Positions 24,502 through 33,417 of a stretch of DNA of 35,007 bases are shown piece by piece. The notes under the pieces were generated by a model. The model searched no databases. It saw only the letters and a list, made by a program, of their open reading frames with translations, and was not told the origin of the DNA. This stretch comes from an uncultured Nitratifractor sp. (lineage in GTDB: Bacteria; Campylobacterota; Campylobacteria; Campylobacterales; Sulfurovaceae), in the NCBI GenBank assembly GCA_947311565.1, contig CAMZLH010000010.1, positions 1 to 35,007 on the forward strand. Direction: 5' to 3'. The position numbers and the translations under genes are program-made. Numbering within the stretch: the first letter of the stretch is position 1; each line of letters opens with the position of its first letter.

Positions 24502-25725
24502 TTAAGCACTTTTTTTATTTTTTAGTAGTAGAGGTTCTGCCATTTTTTCTACAACTTCTTCTGTAATTATAGCCTCATACCCTTTAAGTTCAGGAAGTTG
24601 ATACATTATATCTAATAAAATCTCTTCCAAAATTGATCTTAAACCTCTCGCACCAGTTTTTCTTGTTAATGCTTTGCTAGCAATTGCTCTTAAGGCTTCA
24701 TCTTCAAAAGTTAGCTTTACACCATCGATTTCAAATAGTGCTTTATACTGTTTTATTAATGAGTTTTTAGGCTCAGTTAATATTCTTACCATATCTTCTA
24801 CTGATATCTCTTTGAGTGTTGTTAATATGTGAAGTCTCCCTATAAGTTCTGGTATTAGACCATATGTAACTAAATCGTCTGGCTCTAAAATAGATAAAAT
24901 ATTTTTATTCTCATCTTTTGTTCTCTTTTTATGTCCAAACCCTAGTGTATTACCACCAACTCTTCTCTCTATAATATCTTTTACTCCATCAAATGCACCA
25001 CCACATATAAAGAGAATATTAGAAGTATCTATCTGTATAAACTCTTGATTAGGGTGTTTCCTACCACCTTTTGGAGATATATTTACAATAGATCCCTCTA
25101 TAATTTTAAGTAATGCTTGTTGAACACCCTCCCCAGATACATCTCTTGTTATAGATCTATTCTCTCCAGCTCTCGCAATTTTATCTATTTCATCTATAAA
25201 TATAATGCCCTTTTCTGCTCTTTCTACATCTCCATCTGAAGCTTGCAGTAATTTTGTTAAAATATTCTCTACATCTTCACCAACATATCCTGCTTCTGTT
25301 AAATTTGTAGCATCAGCTATTGCAATTGGTACATCTAAAAATCTTGCAATTGTCTGAGCTAATAGAGTTTTACCACTACCTGTTGGACCAACAAGTAAAA
25401 TATTAGATTTAGATATCTCAGTATCGCTACTGCTAATATCTTCTCTTAATATTCTTTTATAGTGATTATATACTGCAACACTAAGTGTTTTCTTAGCATC
25501 ATTTTGACCAATAACATAGTTGTCGATAAAGCTTTTTAACGCTTTTGGAGTTAAATTCTCTATCTCCTCTTTTAACTCTTGAAAAGAGTTACTTGTTGTT
25601 ACTTCATCTCCAAAAAGTATCTTGTAAGCTGATACTATGCAGTTACTACAAATATAAGCATTTTGACCTGCTACTAGTGGTAACTCCTCTTTTTCTGTTG
25701 TACCACAAAAACTACACTGTTTCAT
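24502..25725 (-). CDS. clpX: ATP-dependent Clp protease ATP-binding subunit ClpX
   Basis: Hexameric AAA+ unfoldase that feeds tagged proteins to ClpP. The N-terminal zinc-binding domain has four cysteines (CSFCGTT and CSNCIVS). The AAA+ domain has Walker A GPTGSGKT, the pore loop GYVGEDVEN, Walker [11 protein letters not shown], a sensor region around [13 protein letters not shown], and arginine-rich [12 protein letters not shown] near the end. 407 residues is normal. The ATG overlaps the lpxA stop as TAATG, which implies coupled translation. clpP is not in the window. Confidence 0.98.
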   Translation of the reverse strand: MKQCSFCGTTEKEELPLVAGQNAYICSNCIVSAYKILFGDEVTTSNSFQELKEEIENLTPKALKSFIDNYVIGQNDAKKTLSVAVYNHYKRILREDISSSDTEISKSNILLVGPTGSGKTLLAQTIARFLDVPIAIADATNLTEAGYVGEDVENILTKLLQASDGDVERAEKGIIFIDEIDKIARAGENRSITRDVSGEGVQQALLKIIEGSIVNISPKGGRKHPNQEFIQIDTSNILFICGGAFDGVKDIIERRVGGNTLGFGHKKRTKDENKNILSILEPDDLVTYGLIPELIGRLHILTTLKEISVEDMVRILTEPKNSLIKQYKALFEIDGVKLTFEDEALRAIASKALTRKTGARGLRSILEEILLDIMYQLPELKGYEAIITEEVVEKMAEPLLLKNKKSA

Positions 25726-26507
25726 TAAATATTACTCCTTTTAACTGCGACACCTCTTTTAGAGTCTAAAATAAATTTTGCTAATTTTACTACATATATA
25801 TTTTTACTAGATAATAACTCTTCTGCTACATCTTTTCTTGGTTTCCCACCATTAAATAGATCTCTATATGCTTTTTTCAATTCATTTGTGTCGTCACTAT
25901 CTATATGTCTTCTTAAACCTGTTAAGTTTAAACCTCTAAGTTTTGCACGATTACCTTCAACTAAACAGTATGGAGGAACATCCTGACTTACGGCACTTGC
26001 ACCTGCTACCATTGCTAGCTCACCTACTTTTACAAATTGATGAATTGGAGTAAAACCACCAACAACAACACCATCTCCTAGCTCTACATGTCCAGCAAGT
26101 GTTGCTGCATTTGCTAATATACATCTATTACCAATAATTACATCGTGAGCTATATGAACATATCCCATAAGTAGGTTATTATTCCCTATTTTTGTTATAA
26201 ATCCTCCACCTTTTGTACCTGGATTAATAAGAGTAAACTCTCTAATTTTATTATTATCTCCAATAATTAACTCTACCTTTTCACCATCAAATTTTAAATC
26301 TTGTGGAATTGAACCAATTACTGCATGAGAAAATATTTCATTATTTCTACCAATAGTTGTAGAGCCTTCAATAATAGTATGAGTACCTATAGTTGTACCA
26401 TCGCCAATAGAGACACCTTTAGATATATAGCTATATGCACCTATTGTAACGCCATTACCTATTTTAGCACCATCTTCAATGATGGCAGTAGGATGAATAT
26501 TAGACAT
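25725..26507 (-). CDS. lpxA: UDP-N-acetylglucosamine acyltransferase LpxA
   Basis: First enzyme of lipid A synthesis: transfers a 3-hydroxyacyl chain from ACP to UDP-GlcNAc. The N-terminal two thirds are a left-handed beta helix of hexapeptide repeats ([I/V]G-x4, for example [15 protein letters not shown]). The catalytic His lies in [13 protein letters not shown]. The C-terminal helical part includes NLTGLRRHI. Length 260. Start and end both use TAATG overlaps with fabZ and clpX, so three genes are translationally linked. Acyl chain length cannot be read reliably. Confidence 0.97.
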   Translation of the reverse strand: MSNIHPTAIIEDGAKIGNGVTIGAYSYISKGVSIGDGTTIGTHTIIEGSTTIGRNNEIFSHAVIGSIPQDLKFDGEKVELIIGDNNKIREFTLINPGTKGGGFITKIGNNNLLMGYVHIAHDVIIGNRCILANAATLAGHVELGDGVVVGGFTPIHQFVKVGELAMVAGASAVSQDVPPYCLVEGNRAKLRGLNLTGLRRHIDSDDTNELKKAYRDLFNGGKPRKDVAEELLSSKNIYVVKLAKFILDSKRGVAVKRSNI

Positions 26508-26956
26508 TACTTATCTACTATCATAGCTTTAAGTTCAGCTTCTGTAACAAGTTTTTCATCTACATAAGCTTTACCATCTAAATGCCAAACATTACCTCTG
26601 TTTTTTATAACAGTAAGTTTATAAACTAGCTTATCACCAGGAACTACAGGAGCTCTAAATTTTGCTTTATCTATACTCATAAAGTATACAACTTTATCTT
26701 TTGTATCATTTTGACCTTTTGCATCCATACTTTTAAATGCTAAAACACCACCAGCTTGCGCCATACCTTCTATAATCATAACTCCTGGGTATATAGGATG
26801 ATCAGGAAAATGTCCTTGAAAAATTGGCTCAGAAATTGATACGTTTTTGTACCCCTCTATCATCTTACCTGGATCTAAATCTGTTACTCTATCTACTAAA
26901 AGAAATGGGTATCTATGTGGAAGAATATCTTGAATTTGCATTACATTATATAGCAT
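26507..26956 (-). CDS. fabZ: 3-hydroxyacyl-ACP dehydratase FabZ
   Basis: Removes water from 3-hydroxyacyl-ACP in fatty acid elongation and competes with LpxA for the same substrate class, which suits their pairing. The hot-dog fold motifs are [11 protein letters not shown] and [23 protein letters not shown], containing the catalytic His and Glu. Length 149. The ATG at 26956 is chosen because AAAGG lies six bases upstream; a later ATG at 26941 has no SD. It is the first gene of the fabZ-lpxA-clpX-mreB-mreC operon, with a good -10 box at 26984-26989. Confidence 0.97.
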   Translation of the reverse strand: MLYNVMQIQDILPHRYPFLLVDRVTDLDPGKMIEGYKNVSISEPIFQGHFPDHPIYPGVMIIEGMAQAGGVLAFKSMDAKGQNDTKDKVVYFMSIDKAKFRAPVVPGDKLVYKLTVIKNRGNVWHLDGKAYVDEKLVTEAELKAMIVDK

Positions 26957-26983
26957 ATTAAACCTTTCTATAAAAATCTGTAT

Positions 26984-26989
26984 ATTCTA
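26984..26989 (-). promoter_or_regulatory. Extended -10 box of the fabZ-lpxA-clpX-mreBC operon
   Basis: On the minus strand TTGATAGAAT contains TAGAAT with TGA directly before it, an extended -10. Transcription would start near 26977, about 20 bases before the fabZ ATG. The tandem repeat at 27003-27026 lies just upstream and covers the -35 position. Confidence 0.55.
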
Positions 26990-27002
26990 TCAAAAAATTG
27001 GT

Positions 27003-27026
27003 TAAATATGCTTTTAAATATGCTTT
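27003..27026. repeat. Exact tandem duplication of 12 bases upstream of fabZ
   Basis: TAAATATGCTTT occurs twice back to back (27003-27014 and 27015-27026) between the queH stop and the fabZ promoter. On the minus strand it reads AAAGCATATTTA twice. The 12-base period places both copies nearly on the same DNA face, as with direct-repeat binding sites of response regulators. Confidence 0.75.
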
Positions 27027-27035
27027 ATAGTGCCT

Positions 27036-28136
27036 TTATTTAGGTTCTATTTGCACAATCTCCTCTTTTACATCTTCATAAGCTTTTGCATATAAATTTA
27101 TCTCATATTTCTGAAATTCTATGCAATCTAGAACAAAAATTGCACTTAAATCGCATGGTGATTTTGTAATTTTTTCTCTAATTTTAATCTCTTCATTAAA
27201 TATAGGTGGATTATCTATTAGTTCCAATATACTCTTATAATTTGTATTTGCTAACTCATTATAAAATTTTAGTGTTATAAATTTTATCTCATCTCTGTTA
27301 AAGTAGTATATACCATATAACTCTTTTTCTACTCTACCTCTAGAGTAGTTGTTTCTAATAGTAGAGTAGGGTAGTATATGAGAGATTAAACTCTCTTTTT
27401 TACTCTTAACTAAAGCTCTAGTTACTCTATAGTTTAAAAATCTATGTTTAACTATTTCATAATCTATATTTAAAGACTCTAGCTCTTCTCTTCTTTTGTA
27501 TAGTCTAATTTTATCCTCTATAGAGTTTGGCAATAACTGATTCGATATGGGAGACCTTAACTCATCTAGTAGTCTATCTTGTGACTCTCTTTGCTGCTTT
27601 AGCCCATATAGGCAACCACAATAATTTTGTCTATATAACTTATCTTTTTTTGCAATAATATTTTGCTCTTGTGTACCACTATTACTTCTATAATCTGGGG
27701 CCAAAAACTCTATATTAAACTCTTTTGCCAATGCATCACCACTACTTTTAAGCTGTTTTAAACTCTTTTTAGGAGATGTGAGAAGAGTTGATGTAAAATG
27801 TGTAGCTCCAATATCTTTAGCCATCTTAGCACTTATATAGAAGCGTCTATCAAAGCAGATAGAGCATCTTGCACCTTTTTCTGGCTCATTCTCTAAGCCT
27901 CTAGTTGCTTCTATCCAGTTAATATAGTCATACTCACCCTCTATAAGCTCAATATCAAGTATCTTACAACTTCTTTTTACATCTAGTAATCTTAAATAGT
28001 ACTCACTGTATGGGTGGATATTAGGATCATAAAAAAAACCTATAAGTTTTGAGTCTTGATACTCTGTTTGCATCTTTTGTAAAAAATAGTGACTATCTAC
28101 AGAACAACAAATATGTACTAAGATTTTTTTACTCAA
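27036..28136 (-). CDS. queH: Epoxyqueuosine reductase QueH
   Basis: Last step of queuosine synthesis in tRNA anticodons: reduces epoxyqueuosine to queuosine with iron-sulfur chemistry. The DUF208/QueH core has HICCSVDS near the start, CSICFDRR, and YCGCLYGL, giving six conserved cysteines. The usual CCAPC reads CCSVD, so an Asp may replace one metal ligand. The core ends near residue 180 and about 185 residues of unassigned, charged C-terminal sequence follow. The frame opens at a TTG at 28151; I prefer the TTG at 28136, which has GGGAG eight bases upstream and overlaps the yggS stop. It ends just before the fabZ promoter. Confidence 0.88.
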   Translation of the reverse strand: MSKKILVHICCSVDSHYFLQKMQTEYQDSKLIGFFYDPNIHPYSEYYLRLLDVKRSCKILDIELIEGEYDYINWIEATRGLENEPEKGARCSICFDRRFYISAKMAKDIGATHFTSTLLTSPKKSLKQLKSSGDALAKEFNIEFLAPDYRSNSGTQEQNIIAKKDKLYRQNYCGCLYGLKQQRESQDRLLDELRSPISNQLLPNSIEDKIRLYKRREELESLNIDYEIVKHRFLNYRVTRALVKSKKESLISHILPYSTIRNNYSRGRVEKELYGIYYFNRDEIKFITLKFYNELANTNYKSILELIDNPPIFNEEIKIREKITKSPCDLSAIFVLDCIEFQKYEINLYAKAYEDVKEEIVQIEPK

Positions 28137-28812
28137 AAAGGGCACTCCCAATACGTACCATATTAGAGCCGCACTTAATTGCTAACTTATAATCACTACT
28201 CATTCCCATAGAGCATATTGTAGCACCACTATTTTGTAATGTTTCGTAAATTTTATATGTAGAATTAAAGCTATCTTGAATAATTTTTGTATCATCTACA
28301 TGTGCACCAATACTCATTACACCTTTTAGCTCTATATTGCTACACTCCTCTTTTATCTCTTGATATATATCTATAGCTTCTGCACTGCTTACTCCACTCT
28401 TAGTAGCCTCATTAGCACTATTTATCTGAAGCAAAGCACTTAAAGTTTTACCTTTAACTTTCAATCTTTTATCTAACTCTTTTGCTAACTCTAGTGAATC
28501 TAAAGATTGTAGAAGTAGAGGGTTTAACTCTATAAGTTTATTAATTTTATTTTTTTGTAAGTTACCTATCATATGCCAAGCTAAAGGAAGCTCGTCTAAA
28601 GTACTACTTCTATCATCTAACTGTTTTACCTGATTCTCTCCAAAGTTTCTTTGCCCTAGTTGGTATAGAGTTTTAATATTTTCTATATCTGTATATTTAC
28701 TAACTACACACATTTGAACAATTAAGTGTTCACTTCTTTGTAATCTTGCTTCTTCTATTTTCCATATAACTCTATCTAGATTATCTCTTAATCTCTCTTT
28801 ATCTAAAATCAT
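28129..28812 (-). CDS. YggS family PLP-binding protein
   Basis: Pyridoxal-phosphate homeostasis protein; single-domain TIM barrel, cytoplasmic. PLP is bound by the Lys of VSKYTDIENI, followed by GQRNFGENQVKQL, then WHMIGNLQKNK and SMGMSSDYKLAIKCGSNMVRIGSALF, all YggS signatures. The frame includes an ATG at 28824 inside the rseP end, but the ATG at 28812 is better: GGGGG lies five bases upstream and the start is two bases after the rseP stop. Length 227. It is the middle gene of rseP-yggS-queH. Confidence 0.93.
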   Translation of the reverse strand: MILDKERLRDNLDRVIWKIEEARLQRSEHLIVQMCVVSKYTDIENIKTLYQLGQRNFGENQVKQLDDRSSTLDELPLAWHMIGNLQKNKINKLIELNPLLLQSLDSLELAKELDKRLKVKGKTLSALLQINSANEATKSGVSSAEAIDIYQEIKEECSNIELKGVMSIGAHVDDTKIIQDSFNSTYKIYETLQNSGATICSMGMSSDYKLAIKCGSNMVRIGSALFE

Positions 28813-28814
28813 TA

Positions 28815-29900
28815 TTACCCCCATATTCTATTAATATCATTGTACATACCAAAAACCATTAAACCAATTAAAAAGATCCATCCAGCAAGTGTTAATATAT
28901 ATAATATCTTCTCACTAGGTGCTTTTTTAGTTACCATTTCATATATATTAAACATAATATGCCCACCATCTAAAGCAGGTATTGGAAGTAGGTTTAATAC
29001 ACCCAAATTGACTGAAATTAGTGCCATTATAAATATTAAATATATAATACCCTCTTTTGCAAATTTAATTAATATATCAAAAATTGTAATAGCACCACCA
29101 ATATTTTTAGACTCTACCTCGCCAGTTGAAATCTTTTGTATACCTTTAGTTATTAAAAGTGTAGATTTAACAGTTTCATTATATGCATATTTTAAAGAGC
29201 CTAAAATAGAGAAGTTAACTATTTCCCCCCTATTAACTTGTGGTATTATACCAATAATTTTTCTTTTAATAGTTTCATTAAAATCATTTATACTATCTTG
29301 AACTACTGGGTTTAAACTTACATCTATAACTCTATTTGCTCTACTTATTTTAATATTAAATGGTGGTTTATTGCTCTCTATGGCATCTTTAATTTCATAC
29401 CAATATTTAATATTAGAGTCACCAATAGATATAATTTTATCCCCACTTTGTAAGCCAGCTTTTAGTGCAGGAGTATTTGGCATAACTTTTCCAATAATAG
29501 GTGAAACATAGTTAACTGCTGTAGATACTGGTGCTCCATTTAGTGCAATAGTTAAGTATATAAAAAAAGCTAATATAATATTTGCTAAAGGTCCAGCTAA
29601 AAGTATAATTACTCTTTGCCATGGATTTTTAGATGTATAGCTATCTGGGTCACTATTCCTATTAAGAGGATTAGCATCATCTTGACCTTTCATTTTTACA
29701 TATCCACCAAGAAGTATAGGAGCAAAAGCCCACTCTGTATCTAACCACTCTTTTTTAAAGAGCACCTTACCAAAGCCAATGCTAAATCTCTCTACTTTTA
29801 CACCAAAGAACTTTGCAGCACTATAGTGACCTAACTCATGAAAAAAGACTAAAACAGATAGCGAAAGTAGGGCTACTACTATATAAAATATCAATTCCAA
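28815..29900 (-). CDS. rseP: Site-2 intramembrane zinc metalloprotease RseP (M50)
   Basis: Inner-membrane protease that cuts transmembrane segments, for example of anti-sigma factors, and clears signal peptides. The zinc motif HELGH is at residues 21-25 in the first membrane helix, and the second metal motif LLPIPALDGGH is near residue 315. A single PDZ domain is recognisable in the middle (TPALKAGLQSGDKIISIGD), where E. coli RseP has two. Four membrane helices are expected. 361 residues is typical for one-PDZ forms. The start is a TTG with GAGG eight bases upstream. It is the first gene of a three-gene unit with yggS and queH. Confidence 0.93.
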   Translation of the reverse strand: MELIFYIVVALLSLSVLVFFHELGHYSAAKFFGVKVERFSIGFGKVLFKKEWLDTEWAFAPILLGGYVKMKGQDDANPLNRNSDPDSYTSKNPWQRVIILLAGPLANIILAFFIYLTIALNGAPVSTAVNYVSPIIGKVMPNTPALKAGLQSGDKIISIGDSNIKYWYEIKDAIESNKPPFNIKISRANRVIDVSLNPVVQDSINDFNETIKRKIIGIIPQVNRGEIVNFSILGSLKYAYNETVKSTLLITKGIQKISTGEVESKNIGGAITIFDILIKFAKEGIIYLIFIMALISVNLGVLNLLPIPALDGGHIMFNIYEMVTKKAPSEKILYILTLAGWIFLIGLMVFGMYNDINRIWG

Positions 29901-29925
29901 ATATACTTACCTCATTTTTTTTCGA

Positions 29926-29931
29926 ATTATA
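29926..29931 (-). promoter_or_regulatory. Candidate -10 box for rseP-yggS-queH
   Basis: TATAAT on the minus strand (context AAGTATAATTCG), 25 bases before the TTG start of rseP and in the 102-base divergent interval with the gene at 30003. The leader would be about 20 bases and includes the SD GAGG. Confidence 0.55.
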
Positions 29932-30002
29932 CTTAAATTTTTTGTAAAAAACTAATAATTTTTGCTATCATTATAAAAGAGAATTAAATTAAAGGATTTT
30001 GT

Positions 30003-31040
30003 ATGAGTGGCGAGGATAAAAAAGATATAATTGATGATATAGATAGAGAGTATCAAGATAAACTAGATGAAAATGTTAAGATAGAAGAACCTAAAGAGGA
30101 GTTGGTTCAAAAAGTATCTAATAGAGAAACTAGTGTGGCAGAAAAAGTAGAAGGTATTAAAGATAGTGCATCTAAAAAATATAGTGAGTATCTAGAGACT
30201 GATAATAATCTAAAAGAGATATCTACTAAATTTATTAAAAAAGAGAATGAAATTACAGATACTACTGTCGCTACTACAATAGAACTTTTAAAAGAGTTAA
30301 ATGTTGACTCTTTAGTCGATGCAAAGAGTATTATTGCAGAGATAAAAGAGGATAATAAAGAGGAGTTAATGAAGATAAAAACTCCATCTAAAGGTATTGC
30401 TAAAGGGCTTTTATATGCTGTTTTAGGTGCTGTGGCTACAGTAGCTGGTGCAAGTTTATATGGTAGCAAAATAAGTAATTTACCATTAAATGTAGCAACA
30501 TTTATGCAAAAAACAAATTTGGATACTATCGCACTAAAGTATGGAGAGTTAATTAATATAAAAGAGTCTGCTATTGCTGGATATGCATTAGTTGGCGTAG
30601 CTGCATTTTCAGTTGGAGCAATACTATATAAAGTTGCTACTTGGCTGCAAAAGGGTAAAAATATAAGATATGCAGAAAAAGCAGAAAAAGATTTAGAAGA
30701 GTATATATTTAATATTGACAATAAAGTATATGATATTAATGAGTTGAGCAGACATATTGAAAACATCGACTCAGTAATGCAAAAATATGATATTATTCTA
30801 CAAGAGCAAAATGCGAAGATAAGAAGAATGCTATTTATTGAGCAACCCGAAGATGGTGTAGATTCACTACAAAGAGCTAGTAAACTAGAGATAGAGAAGA
30901 GCAAACTAATTTTAGATGAGTTATTGGATTTAATGAACACACCAGTAGCAGCTGGAGTAAAAATTAATGATAATAGTAGAAGTAGTTTAGAGAGTGCAAA
31001 TAGTGTAATTAATGAAGTTATTAAGAAGCTATATATTTAA
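30003..31040 (+). CDS. Unrecognised two-helix membrane protein, 345 residues
   Basis: I do not recognise this family. Residues 1-130 are highly charged and helical (KKDIIDDIDREYQDKLDE, then a Lys/Glu-rich run). Two hydrophobic segments follow: about 134-152 (GLLYAVLGAVATVAGASLY) and 189-210 (SAIAGYALVGVAAFSVGAIL). They are joined by a loop of about 35 residues. Residues 215-345 are again charged and helical, probably coiled coil. Both long ends should face the cytoplasm. There is no signal peptide and no cysteine. The SD AAAGGA precedes the ATG. It stands alone, divergent from rseP and convergent with the DUF1456 gene. The shape recalls proteins that tether or remodel membranes, but this is only a resemblance in layout. 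Confidence 0.8.
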   Translation: MSGEDKKDIIDDIDREYQDKLDENVKIEEPKEELVQKVSNRETSVAEKVEGIKDSASKKYSEYLETDNNLKEISTKFIKKENEITDTTVATTIELLKELNVDSLVDAKSIIAEIKEDNKEELMKIKTPSKGIAKGLLYAVLGAVATVAGASLYGSKISNLPLNVATFMQKTNLDTIALKYGELINIKESAIAGYALVGVAAFSVGAILYKVATWLQKGKNIRYAEKAEKDLEEYIFNIDNKVYDINELSRHIENIDSVMQKYDIILQEQNAKIRRMLFIEQPEDGVDSLQRASKLEIEKSKLILDELLDLMNTPVAAGVKINDNSRSSLESANSVINEVIKKLYI

Positions 31041-31045
31041 AGCAG

Positions 31046-31080
31046 GGTAGTGCAGAGCTACCTAACCTATACATAGGTAG
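31046..31080. terminator. Competing stems in the convergent gap after the 345-residue gene
   Basis: GGTAG (31046-31050) can pair with CTACC (31058-31062). Alternatively CTACCTA (31058-31064) can pair with TAGGTAG (31074-31080), or ACCTAT (31065-31070) with ATAGGT (31073-31078). It fills the 40-base gap between convergent genes, so a shared terminator is the likely role. T runs are short. Confidence 0.4.
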
Positions 31081-31551
31081 TTATAGATACTCTCCACTAT
31101 CAAAATAGAACTCATTTAATCCAATTAAAAAAGCTTTAATAGTCGCATTTGTACACTCTTTATATTTAGGATGAGCTGGAGATCTAAATATATCTTTTAG
31201 CATAGATTTGCTAATAGTAAACTCTGCTAACTCAAAAATCATAATAAGTTCATACTCTTTTAAATTTAGAGCTACTCTTAATTTTTTGAATATTAAGTTG
31301 TTATCTAAAATGGCTTCCTCTTGAGACTCTTGTTTAGATAGACCTCTTTTATATTGAACTAATCCATCTAAAAAGATACCTAGCTCTTCATAAGTAGCAT
31401 TTGAACTATTTTTTTTAGAACTATTTTTTAATATACTATCTAATCTATCTTTAGAGATTAAAAAATCTTCTAAGCTATAAATATGCATCATTTGAGCCCT
31501 ATTTAAATTTAGTGCATCTTTAAGCTCTTGGAGTATTTCTGACGGTTTCAT
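31081..31551 (-). CDS. DUF1456 (YehS-like) protein
   Basis: 156 residues built from two repeats of about 70 residues. Repeat 1 begins ILQELKDALNLNRAQMMHIYSLEDF and repeat 2 IFKKLRVALNLKEYELIMIFELAEF; each ends with a segment such as AFLIGLNEF. This duplicated pattern is typical of DUF1456 / YehS proteins, which are small cytoplasmic helical proteins of unknown function. The ATG abuts the stop-side of its neighbour: it begins one base before the TAG of the DUF302 lipoprotein gene, with no gap, suggesting coupling. Confidence 0.85.
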   Translation of the reverse strand: MKPSEILQELKDALNLNRAQMMHIYSLEDFLISKDRLDSILKNSSKKNSSNATYEELGIFLDGLVQYKRGLSKQESQEEAILDNNLIFKKLRVALNLKEYELIMIFELAEFTISKSMLKDIFRSPAHPKYKECTNATIKAFLIGLNEFYFDSGEYL

Positions 31552-32025
31552 CTATTTTGCACCAAGGAGAGTAGTAATACTATTTATATCACTTTTAATA
31601 AGCATAACCAAATTAAGACAATCTGCATCTTTAATATTATGTTTTAAGCTCCAATACTCAGGATCTGTATACGATATATGTGTATCTCCATTTAATTTAG
31701 AGTATATTGCAATTTTTATTGGCATCTCTAAAGCTATAGAAGCATTACATTGAATTAATTTAGTAGATATTTTAGAGTTGTATAGACTAATTGTTTTAGT
31801 AGGATATAGCATCTGCTTTAATTTTAAAGCCTCTTTTTCATGATCAAAAGTAGAGATAATTGTATAGTTTTTACTCTTTAAATTTTCACTAATTTTAGAT
31901 ATAGCCTCATCTACCTTTAGATTAATTTTATAATCTTTAATAAATTTAGATGTTGCTTTAGCAGTTTTATCTGCACAACCATTTAGTAGTAAAAAAGTAG
32001 TTAGCAGTGCTATTTTAATTCTCAT
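31552..32025 (-). CDS. DUF302 domain lipoprotein
   Basis: 157 residues. The signal MRIKIALLTTFLLLNGC has lipobox L-N-G-C, with Cys17 as lipid site. The mature part carries the DUF302 pattern: YTIISTFDHEKEA near the start and LIQCNASIALEMPIKIAIYSKLNG later (compare the usual NPxLGxxLPxRIxVYE). DUF302 proteins are small and of uncertain function, often in or near the envelope. It lies eight bases after ychF and directly before the DUF1456 gene, so it may be cotranscribed with both. Confidence 0.83.
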   Translation of the reverse strand: MRIKIALLTTFLLLNGCADKTAKATSKFIKDYKINLKVDEAISKISENLKSKNYTIISTFDHEKEALKLKQMLYPTKTISLYNSKISTKLIQCNASIALEMPIKIAIYSKLNGDTHISYTDPEYWSLKHNIKDADCLNLVMLIKSDINSITTLLGAK

Positions 32026-32033
32026 ATTTTTCC

Positions 32034-33134
32034 TTAAACATTAAATCTAAAGTGCATTACATCGCCATCTTGAACAATATAATCTTTACCTTCTAGTCTC
32101 ATTTTACCAGCCTCTTTAGCTCCTGATTCACCACTAAACTCTATAAAATCACTATAACTTATAACTTCGGCTCTAATAAAACCCTTTTCAAAATCGTTAT
32201 GAATAACAGCAGCAGCTTTTGGCGCTATTGTCTCTTTTCTTATTGTCCAAGAGCGAACCTCTTTTACACCTGCTGTAAAGTAGCTCATAAGTCCTAGTTT
32301 ATCAAACCCTTTTCTAATAATTTGATCAAGCCCCGACTCTTCTACACCTAAAGACTCAAGCATCTCTTGCTTCTCCTCTTCATCAAAGCTAACCATCTCC
32401 TCTTCTATTTTAGCACAAAGTTTAATAACTTCACGGTTGTGCTTAGCTGCGTAATCTTTAAGAGTCTTAACATACTCGTTATCCTCTTCAAGCCCATCTT
32501 CATCTACATTTGCACCATATATAATCTCTTTTGCAGTTAAAAATCTCATCTCTTTTAAGAGTGTCTCAAAAGCGTCACTATCGTTATCAAAAGTACTAAC
32601 TGGATTCTCATTTTCTACATGAACCAAAAGCTCTTTAGCAACCTCTAGCTGAGCCTTTGCATCTCTGTCGTTACCCTTTGCTTTTCTCTCTAAGTTAGAA
32701 ACTCTCTTCTCTAAAGCATCAATATCTGCAAGCAGAAGCTCTGTTTCTATAATCTCTATATCACGAATAGGGTCAATAGAACCCTCTACATGGGTAATAT
32801 TCTCATCTTCAAAACATCTAACTATTTGCAAAATAACCTCTGTCTCTTGAATGTTAGATAAAAACTTATTTCCAAGCCCTTCGCCACGACTTGCACCCTT
32901 TACAAGCCCAGCAATATCTACAAAATCGATTGTAGAGTATTGAATTCTCTCAGGATTAACAATCTTAGCCAACTCTTCAAGTCTACTATCAGGCACAGGT
33001 ACAACAGCCTTATTTGGCTCAATAGTACAAAACGGATAGTTAGCACTCTCAGCATTCTGTGCTTTTGTTAAAGCATTAAAAGTTGTAGACTTTCCTACAT
33101 TTGGTAACCCTACAAGCCCAATTCCTAAACCCAT
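32034..33134 (-). CDS. ychF: Ribosome-associated ATPase YchF (Obg-like)
   Basis: Universal Obg-family P-loop ATPase linked to the ribosome and stress responses. G1 is GLPNVGKST (residues 9-17), G3 is DIAGLVKGAS, and the G4 position reads NVDE rather than NKxD, the change that gives YchF its ATP preference. The TGS domain at the end includes SWTIRKETIAPKAAAVIH. The 366 residues are normal. The SD is GGAG eight bases before ATG, and a perfect TATAAT lies at 33161-33166. The two small DUF genes follow closely. Confidence 0.98.
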   Translation of the reverse strand: MGLGIGLVGLPNVGKSTTFNALTKAQNAESANYPFCTIEPNKAVVPVPDSRLEELAKIVNPERIQYSTIDFVDIAGLVKGASRGEGLGNKFLSNIQETEVILQIVRCFEDENITHVEGSIDPIRDIEIIETELLLADIDALEKRVSNLERKAKGNDRDAKAQLEVAKELLVHVENENPVSTFDNDSDAFETLLKEMRFLTAKEIIYGANVDEDGLEEDNEYVKTLKDYAAKHNREVIKLCAKIEEEMVSFDEEEKQEMLESLGVEESGLDQIIRKGFDKLGLMSYFTAGVKEVRSWTIRKETIAPKAAAVIHNDFEKGFIRAEVISYSDFIEFSGESGAKEAGKMRLEGKDYIVQDGDVMHFRFNV

Positions 33135-33160
33135 TATATCTCCAGTAAATTTTTTGTGCT

Positions 33161-33166
33161 ATTATA
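33161..33166 (-). promoter_or_regulatory. -10 box of ychF
   Basis: TATAAT on the minus strand, context ATAGTATAATAGC, 27 bases before the ATG. It gives a short leader with the SD CTGGAG. A T-poor, A-rich stretch replaces a clear -35, as is usual in this phylum. Confidence 0.6.
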
Positions 33167-33257
33167 CTATATTAAGTTTTAAGCTTGTTTGGTGCTTTTG
33201 GTTAGGAGTGAGTAGAATGGTTAAGTGTATCAGTATTAAGGCAAAATTTCAGGTTGC

Positions 33258-33280
33258 TAAAAAACTAAGCAAACCTTGCT
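33258..33280 (-). terminator. Weak terminator-like hairpin downstream of ribBA
   Basis: On the minus strand AGCAA-GGT-TTGCT (33280-33268) is followed by TAG and then six T. The stem is only five pairs, but the T run fits an intrinsic terminator. It lies 138 bases after the ribBA stop. The rest of the 283-base gap 33135-33417 holds the ychF promoter and a perfect 10-base palindrome CACAATTGTG (33351-33360); no gene is convincing there. Confidence 0.35.
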
Positions 33281-33417
33281 ATTATAGAGTTTAAAAAGAG
33301 CTATAACTCCAAAAATTTATTTGAGGTTATCTATATATTTTAAATATTGTCACAATTGTGGCTTAATTTGTAAAATAGTTATGATATCTTATAGAGTATA
33401 TAAAGGAGATGAAACTC

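Noticed and set aside
26951-27003. Imperfect pairing of TTTAACC with GGTTTAA around the fabZ promoter, again involving the SD.
   Set aside because: Six of seven pairs with a loop of more than 30 bases; not distinguishable from background in AT-rich DNA.
30107-30940. A 277-codon minus-strand frame inside the gene at 30003-31040.
   Set aside because: It is a shadow of the plus-strand gene: Ser/Leu/Ile-rich composition typical of reverse frames, no SD, and the plus-strand frame has a good start and covers it fully.
33219-33296. Plus-strand frame of 25 codons (MVKCISIKAKFQ...) with AGGAG nine bases upstream.
   Set aside because: No recognisable features, very short, and codon content not informative.
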